The notes below the pieces were generated by a model. It was not told the origin of the DNA. It worked only from the letters and a program-made list of their open reading frames with translations, and searched no databases. From Bacteroidales bacterium (GTDB lineage: Bacteria; Bacteroidota; Bacteroidia; Bacteroidales; UBA12077), in contig JAGXLL010000002.1 in the NCBI GenBank assembly GCA_018334675.1, positions 62,001-126,000 of the forward strand: a stretch of 64,000 nucleotides of DNA. The letters run 5' to 3'. Below, piece by piece: positions 41,197 through 49,307 of the stretch. The position numbers were made by a program, and so were the translations under genes. How positions within the stretch are numbered: the first letter of the stretch is position 1; the number at the start of each line of letters is the position of its first letter.

Positions 41197-43113
41197 ATGC
41201 AACCCACAGTCCTACTGAACATATCATTCAACTTTGAATTCTACCCCTTGCTGATAGTAGCCCTGGTGGCATGGCTCATTCCCATGCTGCTCTCTTTGCT
41301 TAAGCTTCAAAAGTTGCCGACTGTAATTGCCGAAATCCTTGCCGGTTATTTGATCGGTAAATTCATCATCGCACAGATTCCCGATCCCCATATTCAATCC
41401 CTGGATTTTCTGGCGCTTTCAGGATTTATGTTTCTGATGTTCCTGAGCGGGGTGGAAATAGATGTAAATCAAATCCTGATCTCTTTCCCCAAAAAGAAGC
41501 TGAACATGGGGCGTTTTCTGAGCAACCCCCTGCTGGTAGGTTTCGCCTTTTTCGTGCTTTCGCTTTTCCTTTCCTATGGTAGTGCCCATCTGCTGGATAT
41601 GATCATACCCATTAATAACAAATGGTATTTTGCCCTGATCATGGTGACCACCTCAGTGGGTATCATCTTACCGGTGCTGAAAAACCGCAATGAACTCAAT
41701 TCAAGATATGGGCAGATGATCATCACGGCTGCCGCGATTGCCGACATACTCAGCATCATCCTGTTCTCCTTCACCGCCTTCATCATCAAACATGGGTTCC
41801 AGCCGCAGCTGTTTCTGATCCTCGGGCTTTTCTTTCTTTTTTATCTGTTCTACCGAATCGGGGAAAGGCTTACTCAAAAAACCCTTTTTAAACGGCTCAC
41901 TTATCAGCTTTCCCATGCTGCCTCACAGATACAGATCAGGGGCACCCTGCTGCTGATCATCCTTTTTGTGGTGCTGGCCCAGTTCATTGGTAAGGAGATC
42001 ATGCTGCTGGGTGCTTTCCTGGCGGGACTGCTGTTGTCGACCTTTATGAACAAATCCCGCTCCATCCTTCTGCTCAAGCTCGATGGTATGGGATACGGCT
42101 TTTTCATCCCCATATTTTTTATCATGGTCGGGGTCCATTTCGATGACAGCGCCCTGTCGCAAATGGACAGCTCCCCGTGGCTTTTCTTGCTGGGCCTGCT
42201 GGTGGTGCTCTATGCTATCAAACTGGTGCCGGGCTTCCTGTGGCAGCGGATCTTCGGCTTTCGCAAGGCTTTTGCCGGGGGTATCCTGATGGCCTCCAGA
42301 CTCAGCCTGATCATTGCCGCCTCGAAGATCGGCCTGGACTTCGGCATCATATCCCCCGGCATCAATGCTTCATTTGTACTGATGGCCGTGATCACATGCA
42401 TCCTCTCTCCCCTGCTCTATAACCTGATCTCACCCATGGAAATGCTCAAGACCGACAAGGTGATCATCGTAGGTGGCAGCAGCTCCGGTGTATTGCTGGC
42501 CCGAAGGCTGAAGATGCACGGGAAAAATGCCATCATCGTTGAAAACAATAAAAACCGGTATCTGGAGATACTCTCCAAAGGCCTCCATGCACACTACGGA
42601 AGCGGCTTCGACCGGCAAACCTTCTATAAGCTGAATCTCCAACCCCATAATTATGTGGTGCTGATCACCGAATCTGAGCTGAAAAATACCCGCATCAGCA
42701 TGATGCTGAAGGATGAGTTCCAGCACCCCAAGATCATCAGCAAGAGCAGCAGTTCGATCATTGAGAAGCACTTGCAGCGCATGCAGGTAGAGTACCTGGA
42801 TGTGACCCGGCTGATGGCTACCACCATCGAAAGCTTGATCCTCCGCCCAAGTACTTACCATACCCTGGTGGAATCCTTTGAAAACTATCATGTGGAAGAG
42901 ATCACCATTACCAACGAACGGATGGGAGGACGACAGATCAAAGAGATACCCTTCCATAAGGATGGGGAACTCATACTGGTGAGAAGAGGGCCAAAAGCAA
43001 ACATCCCCCATGGTGATACCTACTTGCATATCCATGACATTGTCACGGTGATGGGCACGGAAGCCGCATTGCAGGATTTCAGGGAGAAGTTCAAATCCAG
43101 CCTGGCAAGGTAA
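41197..43113 (+). CDS. Cation:proton antiporter with C-terminal TrkA-N/TrkA-C domains (Kef-type)
   Basis: 638 aa; multi-TM; KVIIVGGSSSGVLLARRLKMHGKNAIIVENN. Confidence 0.9.
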   Translation: MQPTVLLNISFNFEFYPLLIVALVAWLIPMLLSLLKLQKLPTVIAEILAGYLIGKFIIAQIPDPHIQSLDFLALSGFMFLMFLSGVEIDVNQILISFPKKKLNMGRFLSNPLLVGFAFFVLSLFLSYGSAHLLDMIIPINNKWYFALIMVTTSVGIILPVLKNRNELNSRYGQMIITAAAIADILSIILFSFTAFIIKHGFQPQLFLILGLFFLFYLFYRIGERLTQKTLFKRLTYQLSHAASQIQIRGTLLLIILFVVLAQFIGKEIMLLGAFLAGLLLSTFMNKSRSILLLKLDGMGYGFFIPIFFIMVGVHFDDSALSQMDSSPWLFLLGLLVVLYAIKLVPGFLWQRIFGFRKAFAGGILMASRLSLIIAASKIGLDFGIISPGINASFVLMAVITCILSPLLYNLISPMEMLKTDKVIIVGGSSSGVLLARRLKMHGKNAIIVENNKNRYLEILSKGLHAHYGSGFDRQTFYKLNLQPHNYVVLITESELKNTRISMMLKDEFQHPKIISKSSSSIIEKHLQRMQVEYLDVTRLMATTIESLILRPSTYHTLVESFENYHVEEITITNERMGGRQIKEIPFHKDGELILVRRGPKANIPHGDTYLHIHDIVTVMGTEAALQDFREKFKSSLAR

Positions 43114-43225
43114 AACCGAAAAATAAGAATCCATTCTTTTCGATCTTTGATATTCCGATAGCTTATTCATAAATTAGTAAATTTCTGATCCATGGAGATA
43201 AGGAATCATCCAAAAACCTCATACC

Positions 43226-44365
43226 ATGACCCAATATAACAAGCAAACCCTTTGCGTGCACAGCGGCACCATCATTGACCCGCAGGACCAGGGCGCCAAC
43301 TCTCCCATCTTCACTTCCACCTCTTTTGGTTACCTGGATAAGGAAACGCCCATGTATCCCAGGTATTTCAATACCAAAAATCAGCAGGCGCTGGCTGAGA
43401 AGATCAGCGACCTGGAGAACGGAGAAAGCGCACTGGTCTTCAGCTCCGGCATGGCAGCGATCACCAGCACCCTGTATTCCTTCCTGAGCCAGGGAGACCA
43501 CATCATCTTTCAGAGTGCCTTATACGGGGGGACCCTCAATTTCATCCTGAAAGACCTGAACCGTTTCGGCATCGAATACACGCTGGTCAACAGCACCTAT
43601 ACCGAAGATTTTGAGCAAGCCATCCGCGAGAACACCCGGGCGATCTATATAGAAACACCCTCCAATCCGCTGCTGAAGATCACCAACCTGGAAGAGCTGG
43701 CCCGTATGGCCAAATCCAATAACATATTCTCCATCATCGACAACACCTTTGCCTCGCCTGTAAACCAAAATCCCATCGACTGGTGGATGGATATTGTGAT
43801 ACACAGTGCCACCAAGTACCTGAACGGCCACAGCGATGTCACCGCAGGCGCCGTAATCTCCACACGCCATGAGATAGAAAGGATATGGGAAACGGCCCGC
43901 AACCTGGGAGGCAGCCTCAATGCCCAAATATGCTACCTGCTGGAGAGAAGCCTGAAAACCCTGCATATCCGTGTAAAGGCCCAAAATGAAAATGCCATTC
44001 AGCTGGCCCATTTCCTGGAGGCGCATAATAAAGTACAAAAAGTATGGTATCCCGGATTAAAAAGTCACATAGGCCATGAGACAGCCAAAAAACAAATGAA
44101 CGGATTCGGCGGGATGCTCTCTTTTGAACCGAAAAACAAAAGCATCATTGAACTGCAGAGAAAGCTGAAGTTGATCCGTCCTGCCGTAAGCCTGGGAGGC
44201 ATCGACTCGACCATCTGCTCACCGGCCATGACATCACATAAAGGCCTTACCCAGGAAGAGAGAGAAAAACAGGGCATCAGCGATACCATGCTCCGGCTAT
44301 CCGTGGGAATAGAAGATCCCGACGATCTGATGCAGGACCTCGATCAGGCATTGGAGAGCTTATGA
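43226..44365 (+). CDS. Cys/Met metabolism PLP-dependent enzyme (trans-sulfuration family)
   Basis: TQYNKQTLCVHSGTIIDPQDQGANSPIFTSTSFGY; SATKYLNGHSDVTAGAVI. Confidence 0.92.
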   Translation: MTQYNKQTLCVHSGTIIDPQDQGANSPIFTSTSFGYLDKETPMYPRYFNTKNQQALAEKISDLENGESALVFSSGMAAITSTLYSFLSQGDHIIFQSALYGGTLNFILKDLNRFGIEYTLVNSTYTEDFEQAIRENTRAIYIETPSNPLLKITNLEELARMAKSNNIFSIIDNTFASPVNQNPIDWWMDIVIHSATKYLNGHSDVTAGAVISTRHEIERIWETARNLGGSLNAQICYLLERSLKTLHIRVKAQNENAIQLAHFLEAHNKVQKVWYPGLKSHIGHETAKKQMNGFGGMLSFEPKNKSIIELQRKLKLIRPAVSLGGIDSTICSPAMTSHKGLTQEEREKQGISDTMLRLSVGIEDPDDLMQDLDQALESL

Positions 44366-44370
44366 AAACC

Positions 44371-45120
44371 CTAAAAATCCACTTTGCCCCTGAAAGAAGG
44401 TTTGCCGGTGGTGGCATGGATCCCTTCAAACTGATAGGTTGTCTCATCTTCCTGATCCCGGTACATGCGAAGGGTTTCGCGAGGCCGGGTCTCTTTCATA
44501 TAATTCACGCTCAAATGCCTGGGATAATGCTTTCCATGGAAATCAAAGGAAAAGGTATCCATCATCCAGTCGATGTAACGGGTAGAGGTGACGTGCCTGT
44601 TCAAATCAAAATCGTAGTAGGTGGGTTGAATCTCATATAGCTGCCCATCCCGAGCACGGGCAAGCTTTAAAGGCGACCGCTCCAGCCCGTGCCGCTCACG
44701 CAGCTGCTCGAATATCTCAGCTTCCACTCCCTCCAGCCTCTTGGGTCGTTTGGTTTGCTGGTCAATGGCCAGCCAGCCCGATGTACCCCGGGCAACCTCC
44801 TGCTTTTCTCCATCCCGAACGATATAGTCGCGGAGATAGATCAGCTTCTCCACATCCTTGGCCCAGGTCTCCACTTCAAGCGATTCATACCATTGGAGCG
44901 GACGATAGATGTCCAGGGTCAAACGACTGAGTACCCAAAACAAGTGCTGTTTCCGCAATCCGCCGAAGCCAAAGCCCAAACTGTCAGCAGACTGAATGGA
45001 AGCCTGGATCAGGTAGTTCATAAGCCCCCCGGGCCGCAACCGGTTGTACATGTCGGTATCAGCTGATGTTACAGAAAATGCTGTGGTCAGGATCAGATCT
45101 TCTTTTGCAGGTGAACTCAT
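44371..45120 (-). CDS. Acyl-ACP thioesterase
   Basis: TSADTDMYNRLRPGGLMNYLIQASIQSADSLGFG; YDFDLNRHVTSTRYIDWMMD. Confidence 0.88.
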   Translation of the reverse strand: MSSPAKEDLILTTAFSVTSADTDMYNRLRPGGLMNYLIQASIQSADSLGFGFGGLRKQHLFWVLSRLTLDIYRPLQWYESLEVETWAKDVEKLIYLRDYIVRDGEKQEVARGTSGWLAIDQQTKRPKRLEGVEAEIFEQLRERHGLERSPLKLARARDGQLYEIQPTYYDFDLNRHVTSTRYIDWMMDTFSFDFHGKHYPRHLSVNYMKETRPRETLRMYRDQEDETTYQFEGIHATTGKPSFRGKVDF

Positions 45121-45308
45121 GGGATGATGCTTTTGCCGGTTTATACAAAGGACTCAGCCGACAGATTGGCATTGCGGCTGGCATAAATTTAGCAAAATTA
45201 TTTCTCTTCAGCTATCCCCCAAAACACCTTTCGGGTGCATAACCGGCTCTTCTTAGCCAAATGCATCATTTTTGTATTCTCTTGCAAATAATTAATTTTA
45301 GGAACTAA

Positions 45309-46331
45309 ATGGATGGTATGGAGTTGTCACTGGCCATTGTTTTATTTCTTGCTGCCACTCTGGTCATAGCTGTTGCCGGCACCAAACTTACCCGAACGGC
45401 TGATCAGATGGCCGATCTTACCGGATGGGGAGAAGCCCTTTTTGGTGCCATCTTTTTGGGGGGCACCACCTCCCTGCCAGGTATCGTCACTTCTGTTGTC
45501 GCTGCATACAACGGCCATCCCCAGCTCGCCATCTCCAACGCCATAGGGGGCATAGCAGCCCAAACCCTGTTCCTGTCCATAGCAGATATTTCCTACCGCA
45601 AAACCAACCTGGAACATGCAGCTGCCTCCTTTGCCAACCTGATGCAGGGGCTGTTGCTGATCGGTCTGTTGTCGTTTGTGCTGATCGGTGTGTCGGGTCC
45701 CGAGCTGACCGTCTGGAACGTACATCCCCTTTCCATTGCCATGATCATATTATATTTAGCTGCTTCCAGGCTGATATCCAAAGCTAAGGACCGGCCTATG
45801 TGGAGCCCGCGCATCACCCTGGCAACGGTTCAGGACATACCCGATAGAAAAAACATTGAAAACCTGAGCCTGCGGCGGGTAACCTTTAAGTTCATCATGC
45901 TGGCCGTTGTTGTGGGCGCGGCCGGTTATGTGGTAGCCAAATCGGGTATCGCCATAGCCAATCAAACCGGTCTGTCCGAAACCATGATCGGGGTTCTGTT
46001 TACAGCCATCTCAACCTCTCTCCCGGAATTAATCGTCTCTCTGGCGGCTGTGCGCCAGAAAGCCCTCACCCTCTCGGTGGGCAACATCATCGGGGGCAAT
46101 ACCTTCGACGTGCTGTTTGTAGCCTTTGCCGATATCGCTTACAACAAAGGCAGCATCCTTCATGCCATCGCCAGCGATCAGATATACGTGGTGGCCCTGA
46201 CCATGATGATGACCAGCATCCTGATCCTGGGCCTCTTGCATAGAGAAAGAGAAGGCATCGGTAAGATAGGATGGGAAAGCCTGATGATCATCCTGGTCTA
46301 TCTGGCAGGCAATGCCTATCTTTTTCTCTAG
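45309..46331 (+). CDS. Sodium:calcium antiporter family protein (CaCA)
   Basis: alpha repeats LGGTTSLPGIVTSVVAAYNGHPQLAISNAIGG and TAISTSLPELIVSLAAVRQKALTLSVGNIIGGNTFDVLFV. Confidence 0.92.
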   Translation: MDGMELSLAIVLFLAATLVIAVAGTKLTRTADQMADLTGWGEALFGAIFLGGTTSLPGIVTSVVAAYNGHPQLAISNAIGGIAAQTLFLSIADISYRKTNLEHAAASFANLMQGLLLIGLLSFVLIGVSGPELTVWNVHPLSIAMIILYLAASRLISKAKDRPMWSPRITLATVQDIPDRKNIENLSLRRVTFKFIMLAVVVGAAGYVVAKSGIAIANQTGLSETMIGVLFTAISTSLPELIVSLAAVRQKALTLSVGNIIGGNTFDVLFVAFADIAYNKGSILHAIASDQIYVVALTMMMTSILILGLLHREREGIGKIGWESLMIILVYLAGNAYLFL

Positions 46332-46587
46332 CCCCGGGTCTGTAGATCGACTCCCCTTATACAAAAAACTACCGAACGCCTAAAATTTGCGTGCAGAAAA
46401 TTTACGTGCAGAAGAACATCATAATTAAGCTCAAACATCACGGCCCTTGTACATGTCTAATCACCAGTTTTTTGAACCAAACACCTTCGGAATCATTCTA
46501 AATAAGCCATTGATTCCAACTAAATCATACTGCTTCATCGTCTTCAAATCGAATAAGAAAAAACAGGAACCAACAAAATCCAAAACT

Positions 46588-47325
46588 ATGAAAATGAGAA
46601 TTCTCTTAACCATGCTCCTCGGTGTGATGATCGCTTTGACCGCATGCGAGGATGACGGGCAGATGAACAGCGACTCTAAAGTCACCCTGGGCTTCCAGGC
46701 CATGGAAAGCTCAAGTCTGCTCAAAGCTACCGACACCCTTGTCTTTGACTCGGCCATGGTAGGCATCAAAGACATTGAAATTGAAAGAGAAGAAGAAGCA
46801 GATGATGATGCAGTGGAATCAGACGACGGGGACGAGCTCGAATATGAATTCGAAGGACCCTATCAGGTCAATCTGCTGGCAGGTACGAAAATCCCGGAAC
46901 TTGCCGATGTTGAGCCCGGCTTCTATACCGAACTGGAAGCTGAACTGGCACCCGTATTGGAGAATAACCATTCGGTTTATATCGAAGCACGTTATACCAA
47001 TACCGCCGGAGAAACCTATCCGGTTATCTTTCACACCGATGAAGACATCGATTTTGAGATCGAAAGCGATGCGGGCATTCAGGTAGGTGATCAGGATATC
47101 AAAGATCTGATCGTTCGAATCGACCTGACAACCCTGTTTAACCACATTGATCTGGATGCTGCCGTCATCGACGATTCCGGGCGGATCCTCCTGGACGATG
47201 AGAACAATTCCTCCCTGGCGGATAAGCTGGAGGACTACCTGGAAGAGGTGGCCGAAATGGAAGAAGAGGACGACGACGACGATGACGATGAGGATGATGA
47301 CGACGACGATGGCGATGATGATTAA
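46588..47325 (+). CDS. DUF4382/family-X-like lipoprotein with poly-Asp C-terminal tail
   Basis: Start chosen at MKMRILLTMLLGVMIALTAC; tail EEEDDDDDDDEDDDDDDGDDD. Confidence 0.75.
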   Translation: MKMRILLTMLLGVMIALTACEDDGQMNSDSKVTLGFQAMESSSLLKATDTLVFDSAMVGIKDIEIEREEEADDDAVESDDGDELEYEFEGPYQVNLLAGTKIPELADVEPGFYTELEAELAPVLENNHSVYIEARYTNTAGETYPVIFHTDEDIDFEIESDAGIQVGDQDIKDLIVRIDLTTLFNHIDLDAAVIDDSGRILLDDENNSSLADKLEDYLEEVAEMEEEDDDDDDDEDDDDDDGDDD

Positions 47326-47345
47326 AACGGGGTCAACCGTTTTAT
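47324..47345 (+). terminator. Short rho-independent terminator
   Basis: AAAACGGggtcaaCCGTTTTatt. Confidence 0.5.
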
Positions 47346-47356
47346 TGCGCGCCGGA

Positions 47357-47601
47357 TGAGAAAATCATCCCGGAAAAACCTTCAATCCCCACATTTGAAA
47401 AAGACTTCAGTCTCATTCAGATGTGGGGTTTGTGATTGCAAAAATGTGATGGCCTTCCTTGTATTCATAGGATATTTCCAGACCACTCACCTGACATATC
47501 TTTTTAACAATAGACAGGCCCAGGCCAAGGGTCTTTTGTCCATTTCCCCTGCGGAAACGGTCGAATATCTGTTGCGGCTCAAAATCCGGGGCCTCCCCCT
47601 G
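47357..47601. repeat. Direct repeat DR-A (partner 62378..62622)
   Basis: 245 bp aligned by eye at offset 15021 with 3 mismatches. Confidence 0.93.
47413..47600 (-). pseudogene. Histidine kinase C-terminal remnant (copy A)
   Basis: GEAPDFEPQQIFDRFRRGNGQKTLGLGLSIVKKICQVSGLEISYEYKEGHHIFAITNPTSE, identical to the C-terminus of the kinase at 62434..63708. Confidence 0.92.
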
Positions 47602-47950
47602 AAGGATCAAAGTGTGAACAGCAACAGGTCATACTCCTTGCGGGTGAGATTCAGTACTTTGTTGTGAATGGTGGCCTTTCTTGCACTCAAATCCACGGTG
47701 AGCTCATTGAATTGGATTTGACGGGAACCTCCCGATATACGCCCCCGGAGGATCGAATGGACCCGGGCCTTGAGTTCTGCCTTGTGGAAAGGCTTGATCA
47801 GGTAATCATCGCCACCCTGCTCCAAACCCTGTACTTTTGTATCAATAGCATCCCCTGCCCTAAGCACAAGAATGGCTGTCCCTTCATGGTGCTGCCGGAT
47901 CTCACCGATCAGATTCAGACCGTTGCCTTGGGCGAAGGTGCTGGTATTAC
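47601..47950 (-). pseudogene. Response regulator remnant, truncated at both ends (copy A)
   Basis: GNGLNLIGEIRQHHEGTAILVLRAGDAIDTKVQGLEQGGDDYLIKPFHKAELKARVHSILRG...VDLSARKATIHNKVLNLTRKEYDLLLF; receiver N-terminus absent, in-frame stop upstream. Confidence 0.85.
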
Positions 47951-48154
47951 TTACTTCTTTTCATTATAATTCTTGAGTCTCCTCCGAAAAGTAATTTTTA
48001 AGAGAATAAGGCCTTTTATGGTTTTGTAATATGCTGATTGATAGGTTTTTAACAGATCAAAAATTCATGCTTTTTATCAGGCAGACTTTTTGTAGTGGAC
48101 TCATTCTTTAATGTTTGAAACAAAACGAAACAGGAGCAAGAAATCTCATTATTC

Positions 48155-49300
48155 CTACTTCTTTGCTGCATTCTTTAAACTATTGAAGTATATTGAAAAT
48201 GGACGGTAAGCAAGATGCGACCATTTTGAAAAAGGTACTTCAATCATAAGCATTGGAAACAATACCATCAAATGAAAAACATACATATAATAAGTGGGAT
48301 TTGGCATGCCGTTTATCCTGAAAATATGTACAAGAATTCCGCTAATGGTTGTTAAGAATAACAAAATAAGAAACGTCCAGTCTGTATAGTGCGAAAATTT
48401 GCTCTTCTCGTTATTCTTCTTCAATCGAATTGCTGTAAAATAGATAATCCCAGCAGTTAACCCGAAGGTTGCATAATATCCCAGTAATCTCTGAGGATGC
48501 CACCAGTTATGGATTTCATCCGTCTGAAACCATTCAAGAAATCCGACAATCAGCACAAAGAGTGTCACATAACCCGACATCAGCAACCAGTGCATGATCC
48601 AATAGGTGACTGATTTTTTCTTATTATCCGGATTTTCTTCTTCTGTACTACATTTTTTAAACTGCCATTGGGTAGCAAAATGAAATATGAGTTTCCATAA
48701 TTCGGTAAAATAAAGTTTAAGGGGTACTTTAACCGACTTATCTTTGAGTATTACTTTTCTGTACATATTAAATACATTGGAAAGTAAGAAAAAAGATAAA
48801 AATCCGGCCATAATCCAGTCGCCTATTTCAATTGTCTTCCAGGGAGCAAAAGTATTCAGTTTTACACCCCCTTGTTCAGTAAGTGTAGTTTCCATGGGTC
48901 CGTGATAAAGCAGGAACAGGACTAAAACAACCGTAGCAAGAAGGACAATGGCTACCAACTCCCATATCTTGGAAGTATAAAACTTCTTTGACAGGCCGGT
49001 CCAGTCATATGCAGCTGTCAGATACCGACGCAACGACATCATCAACTCTCCCGGATTGGCTTCACGCGGACAGGTACTGCTGCATTCACCACAATAATAG
49101 CAGTTCCATGGATCCAGCGAACGCTGAATCTTGTCTTCCAGTCCTAAAACACTGGCGCGAATCATATTTCTTGGGAATGAGTTATCCGTATCAGACAAAG
49201 AGCATATGGCCGTGCAATTCCCACAGTTATAGCACATGCTTGTATCGAATGCCCCAAACTTCTTTAGAGTAACTGAAAAATCAGGGTTTAATATAGACAT
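48155..49300 (-). CDS. QmoC/HdrC-HdrE-like: 4Fe-4S dicluster domain fused to cytochrome-b-like membrane domain
   Basis: CYNCGNCTAICSL, CYYCGECSSTCPREANPGELM, then multiple TM helices with His residues. Confidence 0.85.
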   Translation of the reverse strand: MSILNPDFSVTLKKFGAFDTSMCYNCGNCTAICSLSDTDNSFPRNMIRASVLGLEDKIQRSLDPWNCYYCGECSSTCPREANPGELMMSLRRYLTAAYDWTGLSKKFYTSKIWELVAIVLLATVVLVLFLLYHGPMETTLTEQGGVKLNTFAPWKTIEIGDWIMAGFLSFFLLSNVFNMYRKVILKDKSVKVPLKLYFTELWKLIFHFATQWQFKKCSTEEENPDNKKKSVTYWIMHWLLMSGYVTLFVLIVGFLEWFQTDEIHNWWHPQRLLGYYATFGLTAGIIYFTAIRLKKNNEKSKFSHYTDWTFLILLFLTTISGILVHIFRINGMPNPTYYMYVFHLMVLFPMLMIEVPFSKWSHLAYRPFSIYFNSLKNAAKK

Positions 49301-49307
49301 CTTTCCA

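Noticed and set aside
47950-48155. Integrase, transposase or attachment-site remnants at the left edge of the island
   Set aside because: No recombinase-like ORF at either edge and only a 10-bp shared word (TTATCAGGCA) with 62267 region; not enough for an element call.
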